Shown piece after piece: positions 42,550-54,739 of a DNA stretch of 64,000 nt (within the stretch, counting starts at the first letter, position 1; the number at the start of each line of letters is the position of its first letter). The notes beneath the pieces were generated by a model, which searched no databases, had not been told where the DNA came from, and saw only the letters and a program-made list of their open reading frames with translations. The stretch is from Candidatus Allofournierella merdipullorum (GTDB taxonomy: Bacteria; Bacillota; Clostridia; Oscillospirales; Ruminococcaceae), in NCBI GenBank assembly GCA_019116345.1, contig DXBV01000020.1, positions 1-64,000 on the forward strand, written 5' to 3'. The position numbers and the translations under genes are program-made.

Positions 42550-45384
42550 TCACTCCCGGTCCCGCTCCAGGATGGGGCCGAGGTAGCGCCCGGTATAGGA
42601 AGCGGGGTTCTTTGCCACCTCTTCCGGGGTACCGGTGGCCACGATGGTGCCGCCCTCGCTGCCGCCCTCGGGGCCCAGGTCGATGATGTGGTCGGCGCGC
42701 TTGATGATGTCCAGGTTGTGCTCGATGATGACCACCGTGTTGCCGCCCTCCACCAGACGGTCCAGCACGCCGATAAGCTTGTGGACGTCCGCCACATGCA
42801 GGCCGGTGCTGGGCTCGTCCAGCACATAGACCGTGCGGCCGGTATCCCGGCGGGCCAGTTCCAGCGCCAGTTTGACGCGCTGGGCCTCGCCGCCGGAAAG
42901 AGTGGTGGCGCTCTGGCCAAGGGTGATATACCCGAGGCCCACGTCCATCAGGGTCTGCAGCTTGCGGGCGATTTTGGGCACGTTGGCGAAGAAGACGCAG
43001 GCCTCCTCCACCGTCATGTTCAGCACGTCCGCAATGCTCTTGCCCTTATACTTGACTTCCAGCGTCTCCCGGTTGTAGCGTGCGCCCTTGCACACCTCGC
43101 AGGGCACAAAGATGTCCGGCAGAAAGTGCATCTCGATCTGCACGATGCCGTCGCCCTCGCAGGCCTCGCACCGGCCGCCTTTCACGTTGAAACTGAACCG
43201 GCCGGGGCCATAGCCCCGCATCTTTGCGTCCTGGGTCTGGGCAAAAACATTGCGGATGTCGGTGAACACGCCGGTGTAGGTGGCAGGGTTGGAGCGAGGG
43301 GTGCGCCCGATGGGGGCCTGATCGATGCCGATGACCTTGTCCACATATTCCAGACCCTCCAGGGCCTTGAACTTGCCGGGGCGGCGCTTGGCGCCGTTCA
43401 GCTCCATGGCCAGGGCCTTGTAGAACACCTCGTTGATGAGGCTGGACTTGCCCGACCCGGACACGCCGGTAACACAGACCATTTTGCCCAGAGGGATGTC
43501 CACGTTGATGTTGCGCAGGTTGTTCTCCGCCGCGCCCACGATGCGCAGCTTGTTGCCGGTGCCCTTGCGCCGGGTGGCGGGCACTACGATCTTTTTGCGC
43601 CCGGAGAGGTAGTCGCCGGTGATGCTGCGGGGAGCGGCGCAGATGTCCTCCACCGTGCCTTCAGCCACGATCTCGCCGCCGTGGACGCCCGCCCCGGGGC
43701 CCACGTCCACGATGTAGTCCGCCTGACGCATGGTGTCCTCGTCGTGCTCCACAACGATGAGGGTGTTGCCCAGGTCCCGCAGGCGCTTGAGGGTGGCGAT
43801 GAGCTTGTCGTTGTCCCGCTGGTGCAAGCCGATGCTGGGCTCGTCCAGCACATACAGCACGCCGGTGAGGGCGCTGCCGATTTGGGTGGCAAGGCGGATG
43901 CGCTGGCTCTCGCCGCCGGACAGGCCCGACGCGGCACGGGAGAGGGTCAGATAGTCCAGGCCCACGCTCTGCAAAAAGCCCAGCCGCTCCCGCACTTCTT
44001 TTAAAATGCCGTCGCCGATGAGGTGCTCCTGATGGGAGAGTTCCAGCCCGCTCAAGAACTGCAGCTCCTGCCGAACGCTCATCTCGCAGAAATCGCTGAT
44101 GTTCTTCTCCCCCACCGTCACCGCGAGGCTGGCGGGTTTGAGGCGCTTGCCGTGGCACTCGGGGCACTCCACCCCGTTCATCACGGTGGCGATCTCCTCT
44201 TTCATCCACTCGCTGCCGGTCTCCCGGAAGCGGCGCTCCAGATTGTTTACGATCCCCTCAAAGTCGTTGAGGTACCGCCCGGAGCCGAACTCGTTCTCCC
44301 GGTACATCTCAATGCGCTCGCCGCCGGTGCCGTAGAGCAGGGCGTTCAGTGCCTCGGCGCTCAGATCCTTGATGGGAGTATCCAGTGTAAAGCCATAATG
44401 CTTTGCAAGGCCCTCGTAGTACATCTCGCTCACCGAGCCCTCTGCGTAGTACCAGCCGCTGGCCTTGATGGCACCCTCCCGGATGGAAAGCTCCTTGTTG
44501 GGGATGATGAGCTCCGGGTCCACCCGCATGAAGGTGCCAAGACCCGTGCAGCGCTCGCAGGCGCCGAAGGGGTTGTTGAAGCTGAACATCCGGGGTTCCA
44601 GCTCGTTCACCGATACGCCGTGCTCCGGGCAGGCGTAGCTCTGGCTGAACTGCATGGCTTCCCCGCCCGGCACGTCCACCGTGACCAGCCCGCCGGTGAG
44701 GGCGAGGGCGGTCTCCAGGCTGTCGGCCAGACGGCTGTGGACGTTCTCGTTGATGACCAGACGGTCCACAACGATCTCCACAGTGTGCTTTTTGTTCTTT
44801 TCCAGCGAAATTTCCTCGTCCAGGTCGTACATATTTCCGTCGATGCGTACCCGGGCGTAACCGCCCCGGCGGGCGGCGTCCAGTTCCTTCTGTTGGGTAC
44901 CCTTGCGGCCGCGCACCACCGGCGCCAGCACTTGGAACCGGGTGCCGGCGGGCAGTTCCAGCACGGCGTCCACCATCTGATCCACCGTCTGCTGGCTGAT
45001 GACCCGGCCGCACACCGGGCAGTGCGGGATGCCGATGCGGGCGTACAAAAGGCGCAGGTAGTCGTAAATCTCCGTCACCGTGCCCACGGTGGACCGGGGG
45101 TTGCGGTTGGTGGTCTTCTGGTCGATGGAGATGGCGGGCGAAAGGCCCTGGATGTCGTCCACATCCGGCTTTTCCATCTGGCCCAGGAACATCCGGGCGT
45201 AGCTGGAAAGGCTCTCCATATAGCGGCGCTGGCCGTCGGCATAGATGGTGTCGAAGGCGAGGCTGGATTTGCCTGACCCGGACAGACCGGTCATGACGAT
45301 CAGCTTGTCCCGCGGGATGGTCAGGTCCACGTTTTTCAGGTTGTGCTCCCGCGCGCCCTTGATAACGATTTTATCGTTGCTCAC
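42550..45384 (-). CDS. uvrA: Excinuclease ABC subunit UvrA
   Basis: [12 protein letters not shown]; two ABC modules ([30 protein letters not shown]). Confidence 0.98.
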   Translation of the reverse strand: MSNDKIVIKGAREHNLKNVDLTIPRDKLIVMTGLSGSGKSSLAFDTIYADGQRRYMESLSSYARMFLGQMEKPDVDDIQGLSPAISIDQKTTNRNPRSTVGTVTEIYDYLRLLYARIGIPHCPVCGRVISQQTVDQMVDAVLELPAGTRFQVLAPVVRGRKGTQQKELDAARRGGYARVRIDGNMYDLDEEISLEKNKKHTVEIVVDRLVINENVHSRLADSLETALALTGGLVTVDVPGGEAMQFSQSYACPEHGVSVNELEPRMFSFNNPFGACERCTGLGTFMRVDPELIIPNKELSIREGAIKASGWYYAEGSVSEMYYEGLAKHYGFTLDTPIKDLSAEALNALLYGTGGERIEMYRENEFGSGRYLNDFEGIVNNLERRFRETGSEWMKEEIATVMNGVECPECHGKRLKPASLAVTVGEKNISDFCEMSVRQELQFLSGLELSHQEHLIGDGILKEVRERLGFLQSVGLDYLTLSRAASGLSGGESQRIRLATQIGSALTGVLYVLDEPSIGLHQRDNDKLIATLKRLRDLGNTLIVVEHDEDTMRQADYIVDVGPGAGVHGGEIVAEGTVEDICAAPRSITGDYLSGRKKIVVPATRRKGTGNKLRIVGAAENNLRNINVDIPLGKMVCVTGVSGSGKSSLINEVFYKALAMELNGAKRRPGKFKALEGLEYVDKVIGIDQAPIGRTPRSNPATYTGVFTDIRNVFAQTQDAKMRGYGPGRFSFNVKGGRCEACEGDGIVQIEMHFLPDIFVPCEVCKGARYNRETLEVKYKGKSIADVLNMTVEEACVFFANVPKIARKLQTLMDVGLGYITLGQSATTLSGGEAQRVKLALELARRDTGRTVYVLDEPSTGLHVADVHKLIGVLDRLVEGGNTVVIIEHNLDIIKRADHIIDLGPEGGSEGGTIVATGTPEEVAKNPASYTGRYLGPILERDRE

Positions 45385-45411
45385 AGATATACTCTCCCTT
45401 GGTCAGTTTGC

Positions 45412-47421
45412 TCAGCGGCGGCCCCGGCGCTTCTTGGGCGCTTCCGGCTCCTCCGTGGGGTTCTCGCCCCGGCGCAGCCGGTCGATGCGGTCGCGCAGGA
45501 AGGCGGCGTGCTCGAATTCCAACAGGCGCGCCGCCTCTTTCATCTCCCGGGTCAGCCGGGTGATGAGCTGTTCCCTCTCGGCCTTGCTCATGCGGTGGCC
45601 GGAGAGCTTCGCGTTCTCCTTGTGGTCGCTGATCTCGATGCCCTCGCGGATGCTCTTGACGATGGTCTTGGGCACGATGCCGTGGGCCTCATTGTAGGCC
45701 ATCTGGATGGAACGGCGGCGCTCGGTCTCGGTGATGGCCCGCTCCATGCTGGGGGTGACTTCATCGGCATACATGATGACCACGCCGTCGGCGTTTCGGG
45801 CCGCGCGGCCGATGGTCTGCACAAGGCTGGTCTCGCTGCGCAGAAAACCCTCTTTGTCCGCGTCCAGAATGGCCACCAGCGAAACTTCCGGCAGATCCAG
45901 GCCCTCGCGCAGCAGGTTGATGCCCACAATTACGTCGATGGAGCCGGTGCGCAGATCCTTGATGAGTTCCATGCGTTCGAAGGTATCCACCTCGTGGTGC
46001 ATGTATTTTACCTTTACGCCGTGCTCCGAGAGGAAGTCGGTCAGGTCCTCGGCCATTTTCTTGGTGAGGGTGGTCACCAGTACCCGCTCATTTTTGGCGG
46101 TGCGCAGGTTGATCTCGCCCAGCAGGTCCTCGATCTGGCCCTCCACCGGCTTCACGATGATCTGCGGGTCAAGCAGGCCGGTGGGCCGGATGACCTGCTC
46201 GGCGATTTGGGTGCTGTGTTCCCGCTCGTATTCGCCGGGAGTGGCGCTGACAAACACGATCTGGTTCAGCTTCTCTTCCACCTCCTCGAATTTGAGGGGG
46301 CGGTTGTCGAAGGCGGAGGGCAGGCGGAAGCCAAAATCCACCAGCGTGCGCTTGCGGGCGTAGTCGCCGCCGTACATCGCCCGCAGCTGGGGCAGCATGA
46401 CGTGGCTCTCGTCCACAAACAGCAGGAAGTCCTTGGGAAAATAGTCCAGCAAGGTCGTGGGAGTGGAGCCGGGGGCTCGGCCGCTGAGGACAGCGGAATA
46501 GTTCTCGATGCCCTTGCACATGCCCACTTCCTGGAGCATCTCCATGTCGTAGCGGGTGCGCTGGGCGATGCGCTGGGCCTCCAGCAGCTTGCCGGCTTCG
46601 GTGAACTGGCGCACCTGGTCGTCCATTTCCTCCTGGATGCGGGCAAGACCTGCGCGCATCTTTTCCGGCGAGACGATGTAGTGGCTGGCCGGGAAGATGG
46701 CCACGTGCTTGATGACGTTCTTGCGCTCGCCGGTGAGGGGGTTCATCTCGCTGATGCGGTCCACCTCATCGCCGAAGAACTCCACCCGGATGGCGGTGTC
46801 GCTGGCGTAGGCAAGGTTGATCTCTACCGTGTCACCCCGGACGCGGAACTTATTGCGCACGAAATTGATGTCGTTGCGCTCATACTGCAGCTTCACCAGC
46901 CGGCGGCACAGCTCGTCCCGGTCCATCTGCATGCCGGGCCGAAGGCTGATGACCATGCTGCGGTAGTCGATGGGGTCGCCCAGGCTGTAGATGCAGGAAA
47001 CGCTGGCCACGATGATAACATCCCGGCGCTCGGAGAGGGCCGCCGTGGCGGAGTGACGCAGGCGGTCGATTTCATCGTTGATGGCGCTGTCCTTCTCGAT
47101 GTAGGTGTCGGTGGAAGGAATGTAGGCTTCCGGCTGGTAGTAATCATAGTAGGAGACGAAATACTCCACCGCGTTCTCGGGGAAAAACTCCCGGAACTCG
47201 GTGCACAGCTGAGCGGCCAGCGTTTTGTTGTGGGCCAGCACCAGCGTGGGCCGGTTCACCTTGGCGATGACGTTGGCCATGGTGAAGGTTTTGCCGCTGC
47301 CGGTCACGCCCAGCAGAGTCTGGGCCTTATCCCCCCGCAGGATGCCCTCGGCCAGTTTGTCAATGGCCTGGGGCTGATCGCCGGTGGGCTGATAGCTGGA
47401 AACAAGTTTAAACTGATCCAT
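45412..47421 (-). CDS. uvrB: Excinuclease ABC subunit UvrB
   Basis: [50 protein letters not shown]-terminal UVR motif. Confidence 0.98.
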   Translation of the reverse strand: MDQFKLVSSYQPTGDQPQAIDKLAEGILRGDKAQTLLGVTGSGKTFTMANVIAKVNRPTLVLAHNKTLAAQLCTEFREFFPENAVEYFVSYYDYYQPEAYIPSTDTYIEKDSAINDEIDRLRHSATAALSERRDVIIVASVSCIYSLGDPIDYRSMVISLRPGMQMDRDELCRRLVKLQYERNDINFVRNKFRVRGDTVEINLAYASDTAIRVEFFGDEVDRISEMNPLTGERKNVIKHVAIFPASHYIVSPEKMRAGLARIQEEMDDQVRQFTEAGKLLEAQRIAQRTRYDMEMLQEVGMCKGIENYSAVLSGRAPGSTPTTLLDYFPKDFLLFVDESHVMLPQLRAMYGGDYARKRTLVDFGFRLPSAFDNRPLKFEEVEEKLNQIVFVSATPGEYEREHSTQIAEQVIRPTGLLDPQIIVKPVEGQIEDLLGEINLRTAKNERVLVTTLTKKMAEDLTDFLSEHGVKVKYMHHEVDTFERMELIKDLRTGSIDVIVGINLLREGLDLPEVSLVAILDADKEGFLRSETSLVQTIGRAARNADGVVIMYADEVTPSMERAITETERRRSIQMAYNEAHGIVPKTIVKSIREGIEISDHKENAKLSGHRMSKAEREQLITRLTREMKEAARLLEFEHAAFLRDRIDRLRRGENPTEEPEAPKKRRGRR

Positions 47422-48187
47422 GGTTCTCCTTTTTATCTTGCTCGAGGGCTTTTTCCTTGCTACCCGCCACACCCTGCATCAGCGTCGGCTCCGCAGCAGG
47501 CATTCTGCCCGACTGCTGCAAAGAAATGTAATCCCCTTCCTTGTCCACGATGATGTGGTCCAGAAAACGGATCCCCAGGCTGGCCAGAGCGTTGGCCAGG
47601 TCCCGGGTGAACTGAAGGTCGGCGGGGCTGGGCAATGCCGCCCCTGCCGGGTGGTTGTGGGCCAAAACGGCCTGGGTGGCGTGGCACTGCACTGCCAGGC
47701 GGGCGATTTGGGTGCGGGCCATGGCCGCCTCGTTCACGGTGCCCTCGGTGACCTTTTGCAGCTTGATGGGGCAGTTGCGGTCATCCAGGAACAGGACGTA
47801 GACCTGCTCGGTCACCGCACCGTAGAACTGCGGGATGAGGTAGACAGCCACTTCCTCCAGGTCCTGGAAGGCACGGGGCGCCCGGGCGCGGTTCTGGCTG
47901 TAGTAACGGTTGGCGGCGTGCATGGTGGTGAGCAGCCGGGCCACGGCCGGCCCTGCCCCCTCCACCGTGAGAATGTCGGCCTCGCTGGCCTCCAGCACCT
48001 GGCACAGGCTGCCGAAGCGGTCGATGAGGCGGTGGGCCAGAGGGTTCGTGTCTCTGCGGGGAATGGCCAGGTACAGGATGTATTCCAGAACCTCGTGCTC
48101 GGCAAAGCCGGAAAAGCCGCCCTGCTGTGCAAACCGCTTGCGCATCCGCTGGCGATGGTTGGCGTGGAGTTCCTTGTTCTCCGGCAT
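47408..48187 (-). CDS. radC: RadC-family (JAB/MPN) DNA repair-like protein
   Basis: [53 protein letters not shown]. Confidence 0.92.
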   Translation of the reverse strand: MPENKELHANHRQRMRKRFAQQGGFSGFAEHEVLEYILYLAIPRRDTNPLAHRLIDRFGSLCQVLEASEADILTVEGAGPAVARLLTTMHAANRYYSQNRARAPRAFQDLEEVAVYLIPQFYGAVTEQVYVLFLDDRNCPIKLQKVTEGTVNEAAMARTQIARLAVQCHATQAVLAHNHPAGAALPSPADLQFTRDLANALASLGIRFLDHIIVDKEGDYISLQQSGRMPAAEPTLMQGVAGSKEKALEQDKKENHGSV

Positions 48188-48282
48188 CCCGGCCCCTCCT
48201 TTCCCGGCATTTGATGCTTTACGCAGTATCTGTTTTATTATATACTATTTGCAGGCATTTTTAAAGAGAGGGGCCAAGTGAT

Positions 48283-49239
48283 TTGAAACAATTTACCGCC
48301 GGCGCAAACGAGGACGGAGCGCGGCTTTCCCGCTTTGTAGAGAGCGTCACCACCGGCCTGCCCGCCAGCCTGCTTTATAAGAGTTTCCGCAACAAGCGCA
48401 TCAAGGTGAACGGCAAGCGCCAGACGCCGGACTACCGGCTGCATCAGGGAGACTTGGTGGAGCTTTACATCAACGATGAGTTCTTTGCCGCCGCGCCGCA
48501 AAAGCCCGTCCCCGCCCGGCGGACGCCGCCTTTGAAGGTGGTGTACGAGGATGAGGCTCTTGCTGTTCTCTACAAGCCCGCCCACCTGCTCTGCCACGGT
48601 GATCGCACCGGCGACGTCAGCCTTGTGGACGCCTTCATCGCTTATCTTGCCCAAAAAGGCGAGTTTGACCCGCAGGCGGAGGCGTCTTTCAAACCGGCGC
48701 TGTGCAACCGGCTGGACCGGGGCACCGAAGGGCTGGTGGTAGGCGCCAAGACCTACGCCGCGTTGCGGGACATGAACACCATCATCCGGGACGACCTTGT
48801 GCGCAAAGAGTACCTGACCATCACCTTTGGCGTGCCCGCCGCAGGGCGGCATGTGGCATATCTGCGTCACGACGAAAAGAACAACAAGGTGAAGGTGCAG
48901 GCGGAGCCCGGCGAGGGCTTCAAGCAGATCATCACCGACGTGGCGTTGGAACGCACCGAAGGCCCCTTCGCCCTCTGCCGCATCGGCCTTGTGACCGGAC
49001 GCACCCATCAAATCCGGGCGCATCTTGCCTTTTTGGGCGCGCCGGTGCTGGGCGACATCAAATACGGCAATCGCAAGTGGAACGAAAAGACCGGCTTTAA
49101 GACCCAGGCCCTCTGCGCGGTGAGCCTTACCTTTGCCCAGCTGCCGCCGGAAAATACGCTTTGCGGCTTGAGCGGCAAGACCATCCGGCTGGAACACCCG
49201 GTCATTCTGGATAAATTTGCATCGCTCGCGAGAAAATAA
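48283..49239 (+). CDS. RluA-family pseudouridine synthase
   Basis: TTG start with gagagggg RBS; LCNRLDRGTEGLVVGAKT; LVTGRTHQIRAHLAFLGAPVLGD. Confidence 0.92.
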   Translation: MKQFTAGANEDGARLSRFVESVTTGLPASLLYKSFRNKRIKVNGKRQTPDYRLHQGDLVELYINDEFFAAAPQKPVPARRTPPLKVVYEDEALAVLYKPAHLLCHGDRTGDVSLVDAFIAYLAQKGEFDPQAEASFKPALCNRLDRGTEGLVVGAKTYAALRDMNTIIRDDLVRKEYLTITFGVPAAGRHVAYLRHDEKNNKVKVQAEPGEGFKQIITDVALERTEGPFALCRIGLVTGRTHQIRAHLAFLGAPVLGDIKYGNRKWNEKTGFKTQALCAVSLTFAQLPPENTLCGLSGKTIRLEHPVILDKFASLARK

Positions 49240-49265
49240 GCCCCTCTCCCCTTCTTGCATAAAGT

Positions 49266-49308
49266 GCAGCGGCCCGTCTCCCTCTCGGGAAACGGGCCGC
49301 TGTTTTTT
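49266..49308. terminator. Terminator between convergent RluA-like gene and polC
   Basis: cagcggcccgt ... acgggccgctg tttttt. Confidence 0.8.
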
Positions 49309-49310
49309 GT

Positions 49311-52300
49311 TCAGAAGAAGCTGACCTGACTGGTGTCCGGCAGACTGCCGAGAGCCCCCACATTTTTCAGGTTTTCCATCACCGCGCTGGACACGCCGCA
49401 TGCCTGCTGCAGTTCCTCCACCGACAGGTATTCCTGCCCGTTGATGGTGGCGGCTTCCAGCGCCTGGGCGGCCGCCTCGCCCACGCCTTTCAGCGATGCG
49501 AAGGGCAGGCGCACCTTGCCGTCCTCCACCATGTAGCGCACGGCGCGGCTCTTGCCCAGCTCGATGGGCAAAAACTCATAGCCCCGGGCCAGCATCTCGT
49601 TCACCAGCTGCAAAGACACCTGGATGTCCTCGTCCTTGGCCTTCTTTTCCTCCTTGAGGCGCTGTTCCACCTCTTTCAGGTGCTGCTGCGCCACCTTGAC
49701 GCCGCCCACGGCTGCCTCGTAGTCGATGTCGTCGCCGCGCACGGTGAAGTAGGTGGCGTAGAACGCCTGGGGATGATAGACCTTGAACCACATCAGCCGG
49801 ATGGCCGCGATGAGGTACGCCACCGCGTGAGCCTTGGGGAACATGTACTTGATCTTGCGGCAGGAGTCCATGTACCAGTCCGGCACGCCGCACTCCTTCA
49901 TCTTTTCCTCCGCTCCCGGCGGGAAGCCGCCCTTGGCCACCTTGCCTTTACGGGTGAGCTCCATGATGTTGAAGGCCAGCTTGGGTTCCAGGCCCTTGTG
50001 CAGCAGGTAGGTCATGATGCTGTCACGGCAGCCGATCACGTCGGAAATGGTGCAGATCTGGTTTTTGATGAGATCCTGGGCGTTGCCGTTCCACACGTCG
50101 GTGCCGTGGGACAGACCCGAGATCTGAATCAGGTCGCTGAAGTTCTTGGGCTGGGCCTCGATGAGCATCTGCCGCACGAAGGGGGTGCCCAGTTCCGGGA
50201 TGCCGAAGGTGCCCGTCTGGCTGCCGATCTGCTCCGGGGTGACGCCCAACGCCTCGGTGCTCACCAGCAGGCTGATGACCCGCTGGTCGTTCATAGGCAC
50301 CTGGTCCATGGGGATGCCGGTCATGTCCTCCAGATACTTGTACATGGTGGGCACATCGTGGCCCAGCTCGTCCAGCTTGAGCAGCGTATCGTGGAGGTAT
50401 TTGAATTCGAAGTGGGTGGTCAGAACGCCCTTGTCCTTGTCGTCGGCGGGGTGCTGGATGGGACAGAAATCCTGTATTTCATGCACATCCGGCACGACCA
50501 CCATGCCGCCCGGATGCTGGCCGGTGGTGCGTTTGACACCGGTGCAGCCCACGGTAAGGCGGTTCTCTTCGGCGCGGTTCACCGTTCGGCCCCGCTCCTC
50601 CAGATATTTTTTTACATAGCCATAGGCGGTCTTGTCCTGCAGACCGGACACGGTGCCCGCCTTGAACACGTACTCCTTGCCGAACAGCTCCTCGGTGTAG
50701 CGGTGGACCTGGCTCTGGTACTCGCCGGAGAAGTTCAGGTCGATATCCGGCTCCTTGTCGCCGTCGAAGCCAAGGAAGGTCTCGAAGGGGATGTCGTGGC
50801 CGTCCACAATGAGCTGGGCGCCGCAGCGGGGGCAGGTCTTATCCGGCAGGTCGAAGCCGTCCGCCACGCTGCCGTCGGTGATGAACTCGCTGTACTGGCA
50901 CTGGGGGCACAGGTAGTGGGGCGGCAGGCTGTTTACCTCGGAAATGCCCGAGAAGTGAGCCACGGCGGAGGAGCCGACGGAACCACGGCTGCCCACCTGG
51001 TAGCCGCCCGCGTTGGAATATGCCACCAGCTTGACGGCGATGACGTACAGCACGGCGAAACCATGGCCGCAGATGGAGTCCAGCTCCCACTGCAGGCGGG
51101 TCTGGACGATCTCCGGCAGCGGGTCCCCGTAATGCTTTTTGGCGGTGTTCCAGGTGGCGTCGCGCAGCTGCTGCTCCGCGCCCTCGATGGAGGGCGGGAA
51201 GGTGCCCTTGGGAATGGCCCGGATGCCGCCGTCGCACATGTCGGCAATTTTGTTCGGGTTCTTTACCACGATCTCAAAGGCCTTGTCCTTGGGCAGATAG
51301 TAGAACTGGTCCAGCATATCCTGGGTGGTGCGGTAGTAGAGGGGCGCCTGGTTGTCGGCGTCCTTGAAGCCGTTGCCCGCCTGCAGCACCGCCCGGTAGA
51401 CTGCGTCCTCCGGGTCCTGGAAATGCACGTCGCCGGTGGCCACCACAGGCTTATGCAGCACCTCACCCAGCTTGATAATGGTGCGGTTGAAGTCCTGTAT
51501 CTTCTCGATGGAATCCACCAGGTGCTCCCGCAGCATGTACTCGTTGTTGCCCAGAGGCTGCACTTCCAGAAAATCGTAGTAATCAGCAATGCGGCACAGC
51601 TCTTCAAAGCTGCGGCCCTCCACCACAGCCCTGTAAAGCTCACCAGCCTCACAGGCAGAACCGATGATAAGGCCCTCCCGATGCTTGTCCAGCACACTGC
51701 GGGGCACCCGGGGTTTTTTGAAGAAATACTTGGTGTGGGCCTCGCTGACGATTTTGTAAAGGTTTTTCAGGCCCAGCTGATTGCGCACCAGGATGATAAG
51801 GTGGTAGTACTTCTTTTTGATGACCGCCGTGTTGCCGCCGCCGAGACCGGTGTTGATCTGTTCCACCGTCTTGACCCCTTTAAGGGCCAGATCCTCGAGC
51901 ATTTTGCAGAAAATCTTCGCCAGCGCCATGGCGTCGTCCGACGCGCGATGGTGATTGAAGGGCTCGATCTCCAGGTGGTCATTGATGGTATCCAGTTTGT
52001 AATTGCGCAGGCCATGGTAAAGGTTCTGGGCCAAAGACAGCGTGTCGATGTAGGCATTCTCCAGCCGCAGGCCGGCCTTTTCCGCCGCCGCCCGCATAAA
52101 GCGCATATCGAAATTGTGGGCATTGTGGGCGATGAGCACCCGGTCGCCGGCGAAGTCCATGAACTGCTTGATGGCTTCATCGGGGCCGGGCGCGTCGGCC
52201 ACCATGGAATCGTTTATGCCGGTAAGCTCCACGATTTTGGGCGGAATGGGCTTGCCGGGGTTCACAAAGGTGCCGAAGGTTTTTGTTATCTCGCCGTTCT

Positions 52301-53594
52301 CCACCATCACGGCGCCGATCTCGGTGAGGGCCTCGGTCTTGGGATCAAGGCCGGTGGTCTCGGTGTCGTAGACAACGAAGCTGCCGGAAAGCGGCCCGGT
52401 GGCCTCGCCGTAAAGAACCGGCACCATGTCGTCCACAAAATAGGCCTCGCAACCGTAGATGAGTTTGAAGTCCGGGTCGTTCTTGCGGATGGCTTCCGCC
52501 GCCAGCATCGCTTCCGGGTAGCCCTGGCACACGCCGTGGTCGGTGATGGCGATGGCCCGGTGGCCCATGCGGTGAGCAGTGCGAACAATTTCGCCGGGGT
52601 CACAGAAGCCGTCCATGCTGGAAAGCTTGGTGTGCAGGTGCAGTTCCACGCGCTTTTCGGGGGCGTTATCCTCCCGCTTTTTGCGCTCCACCTGCAGCAC
52701 GTCATAGGGGTAGACCACATAGTCGTGCTCGTATTTGTCGTAGGCGCACTCGCCCTTCAGCACGAGGGTTGTCCCCTTCTTTACTTCCTCCCACTTGGAG
52801 TAGTCCTCCCCGTCCCGGCTGCGCAGTTTCAGGCTGATGGAGCCGGTATAGTCGGTGATGGACACGATGTAGCTCTTCTGGAAGTTGCCCTTGACCTCCA
52901 CGGCGAACACGTCGCCCCAGATGGTGACCTTGCCGCTGTCGCTGCCCAGGTCCTTCAAAGGCGTGACGTTGTTCGGTTTGAAGTTCTTGCCGTGGAACAC
53001 GCTCACCGGCTTGTCGGTGAGGTCAAGGCCGGGTATCTTGAAGTCGGGCGGCTGCTTCTTCTCCTCAAAGCGGGGCGCGGGAACTTTCTGCATCACCCGC
53101 TTTTCCCACTCGTCAGCGGTCACAGTGCTGTTCTGTTCCAGGGTCACGGCAGGCAGCACGCCGGTGCGCTGCTCCACCAGTTTGGCCAGGACGTCTCCAA
53201 AGCCGATCCCTTCCAGAATGTTTTTTCCCACCGGCACTGTGATGGTGAGCTGTGTGCCCTGCAGCGCAAAGGATGCGTGATCCAGAAAACCGTTCACCGG
53301 CAGGCCCTCGCTGCGCAGCTCGTCGATCATTGCCCGCAGGCTTTCTTCGGTGATGGTCTCGAAGGGGAAATAGTTGCAGACCATCAGCTCCAGCCCTTCA
53401 AACTGCGGCGCCAGCGACGCGCAGAGACGCCCGCACAGTTCCACCGGCAAAGGCGCTGCGCTGCGCAGGCTGATCTTCAGTTTTCGGCTGATGCGCATCA
53501 GCTCCACCTGCTCCACGAGCACGCCCGCAAAACAGCGGGCAAAGGTCTCGTCGGCGTTGAACTGAGGCCACAGCTGGCTGACCAATGGCTTCAA
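49311..53594 (-). CDS. polC: DNA polymerase III PolC-type alpha subunit
   Basis: PHP, 3'-5' exonuclease (SFVVYDTETTGLDPKTEALTEIGAV) and polymerase domains in PolC order. TTG start at 53594 proposed (AAGGGAGAAAACCATTGAAG); open ORF extends to 53672. Confidence 0.96.
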   Translation of the reverse strand: MKPLVSQLWPQFNADETFARCFAGVLVEQVELMRISRKLKISLRSAAPLPVELCGRLCASLAPQFEGLELMVCNYFPFETITEESLRAMIDELRSEGLPVNGFLDHASFALQGTQLTITVPVGKNILEGIGFGDVLAKLVEQRTGVLPAVTLEQNSTVTADEWEKRVMQKVPAPRFEEKKQPPDFKIPGLDLTDKPVSVFHGKNFKPNNVTPLKDLGSDSGKVTIWGDVFAVEVKGNFQKSYIVSITDYTGSISLKLRSRDGEDYSKWEEVKKGTTLVLKGECAYDKYEHDYVVYPYDVLQVERKKREDNAPEKRVELHLHTKLSSMDGFCDPGEIVRTAHRMGHRAIAITDHGVCQGYPEAMLAAEAIRKNDPDFKLIYGCEAYFVDDMVPVLYGEATGPLSGSFVVYDTETTGLDPKTEALTEIGAVMVENGEITKTFGTFVNPGKPIPPKIVELTGINDSMVADAPGPDEAIKQFMDFAGDRVLIAHNAHNFDMRFMRAAAEKAGLRLENAYIDTLSLAQNLYHGLRNYKLDTINDHLEIEPFNHHRASDDAMALAKIFCKMLEDLALKGVKTVEQINTGLGGGNTAVIKKKYYHLIILVRNQLGLKNLYKIVSEAHTKYFFKKPRVPRSVLDKHREGLIIGSACEAGELYRAVVEGRSFEELCRIADYYDFLEVQPLGNNEYMLREHLVDSIEKIQDFNRTIIKLGEVLHKPVVATGDVHFQDPEDAVYRAVLQAGNGFKDADNQAPLYYRTTQDMLDQFYYLPKDKAFEIVVKNPNKIADMCDGGIRAIPKGTFPPSIEGAEQQLRDATWNTAKKHYGDPLPEIVQTRLQWELDSICGHGFAVLYVIAVKLVAYSNAGGYQVGSRGSVGSSAVAHFSGISEVNSLPPHYLCPQCQYSEFITDGSVADGFDLPDKTCPRCGAQLIVDGHDIPFETFLGFDGDKEPDIDLNFSGEYQSQVHRYTEELFGKEYVFKAGTVSGLQDKTAYGYVKKYLEERGRTVNRAEENRLTVGCTGVKRTTGQHPGGMVVVPDVHEIQDFCPIQHPADDKDKGVLTTHFEFKYLHDTLLKLDELGHDVPTMYKYLEDMTGIPMDQVPMNDQRVISLLVSTEALGVTPEQIGSQTGTFGIPELGTPFVRQMLIEAQPKNFSDLIQISGLSHGTDVWNGNAQDLIKNQICTISDVIGCRDSIMTYLLHKGLEPKLAFNIMELTRKGKVAKGGFPPGAEEKMKECGVPDWYMDSCRKIKYMFPKAHAVAYLIAAIRLMWFKVYHPQAFYATYFTVRGDDIDYEAAVGGVKVAQQHLKEVEQRLKEEKKAKDEDIQVSLQLVNEMLARGYEFLPIELGKSRAVRYMVEDGKVRLPFASLKGVGEAAAQALEAATINGQEYLSVEELQQACGVSSAVMENLKNVGALGSLPDTSQVSFF

Positions 53595-53675
53595 TGGTTT
53601 TCTCCCTTCCCTTATGACAAAACGCGGCCCGCGGGCAAGGCGCATGCCCTGCCCGCAGGCATATAAGAACAACTT

Positions 53676-54719
53676 TTACAGCTTATAGATCTCGTCCACC
53701 AGCTGGCCCACGATGTCGCCCCGCAGCATGCGGATCTTCTCGCCGCGGATGAACAGCAGCGCCTCGTCCTTACCGCCGGCGATGCCGATGTCCGCTTCCC
53801 GGGCCTCGCCGGGGCCGTTCACGACACACCCCATCACGGCCACCTTGATGGGCTTTTTGTAGCCCTTGAGCCGCTGTTCCACCTCGTCGGCAATTTTGGC
53901 CACCGGGATGTTGGTGCGCCCGCAGGTGGGGCAGCTGATGATTTCCGGCCCGCCCACAGCGTGGCCGGCGGCGCGCAGGATGTCAAAGCCCGCCTGCACT
54001 TCTTTCTCCGGCTCGTCGGTAAGGGAGACGCGCAGGGTGTCGCCGATGCCCTCCATCAGAAGGCCGCCGATGCCCATGCCGGACTTGATGAGGCCCATGC
54101 GGTAGGTGCCGGCCTCGGTGACGCCCACATGCAGCGGATAATCACACCGCTCGCTTAAGAGGCGGTAGGCCTCCATCATGCGGGGGACATTGCTGGATTT
54201 GATGGAGATGACGATGTTGTCGAAATCGTATTTCTCCAGCAGGGAGACGTGATACATGGCGCTTTCCACCAGCGCCTCGGGTACCGGCGCACCGTACTTG
54301 GCCAGCATCTCTTTTTCCAGGCTGCCGGCGTTCACGCCGATGCGGATGGGAATGTTCTTCGCCTTGCAGGCGGCAGCCACCTCTTTCACATGGTCGTCGC
54401 CGCCGATGTTGCCGGGGTTCAGGCGAATCTTATCCACCCCCGCGTCCACGCAGGCCAGCGCGATGCGATGATTGAAGTGGATATCCGCCACCAGCGGGAT
54501 GTCCACGACGTTTTTGATGGCTTCGATGAGACGCACATCTTCCAGAGTGGGCACGCTCACCCGCACGATCTGGCAGCCGGCCTCGGCCACCCGCACCGCC
54601 TGAGCCACGTTGCCCGCCACATCGTCGGCGCGCACATTGAGCATGGTTTGGACAGCCACCGGGTTGTGACCGCCGATGGTAAGATTGCCGATCTTCACTT
54701 CACGCTTTACTTTGCGCAT
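53676..54719 (-). CDS. ispG: 4-hydroxy-3-methylbut-2-en-1-yl diphosphate synthase
   Basis: VKIGNLTIGGHNPVAVQTMLN; ISCPTCGRTNI; GCVVNGPGEAREADIG. Confidence 0.96.
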   Translation of the reverse strand: MRKVKREVKIGNLTIGGHNPVAVQTMLNVRADDVAGNVAQAVRVAEAGCQIVRVSVPTLEDVRLIEAIKNVVDIPLVADIHFNHRIALACVDAGVDKIRLNPGNIGGDDHVKEVAAACKAKNIPIRIGVNAGSLEKEMLAKYGAPVPEALVESAMYHVSLLEKYDFDNIVISIKSSNVPRMMEAYRLLSERCDYPLHVGVTEAGTYRMGLIKSGMGIGGLLMEGIGDTLRVSLTDEPEKEVQAGFDILRAAGHAVGGPEIISCPTCGRTNIPVAKIADEVEQRLKGYKKPIKVAVMGCVVNGPGEAREADIGIAGGKDEALLFIRGEKIRMLRGDIVGQLVDEIYKL

Positions 54720-54739
54720 GATTTTTCCCTCTTTTCATC

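Noticed and set aside
48238-49401. 387-aa minus-strand ORF
   Set aside because: Antisense to the plus-strand RluA-family gene, which has clear catalytic motifs and an RBS.
49680-53666. 1328-aa plus-strand ORF
   Set aside because: Exactly antisense to polC; its translation is His/Gly/Ala/Val-rich with no domain motif. Typical shadow ORF in GC-rich DNA.
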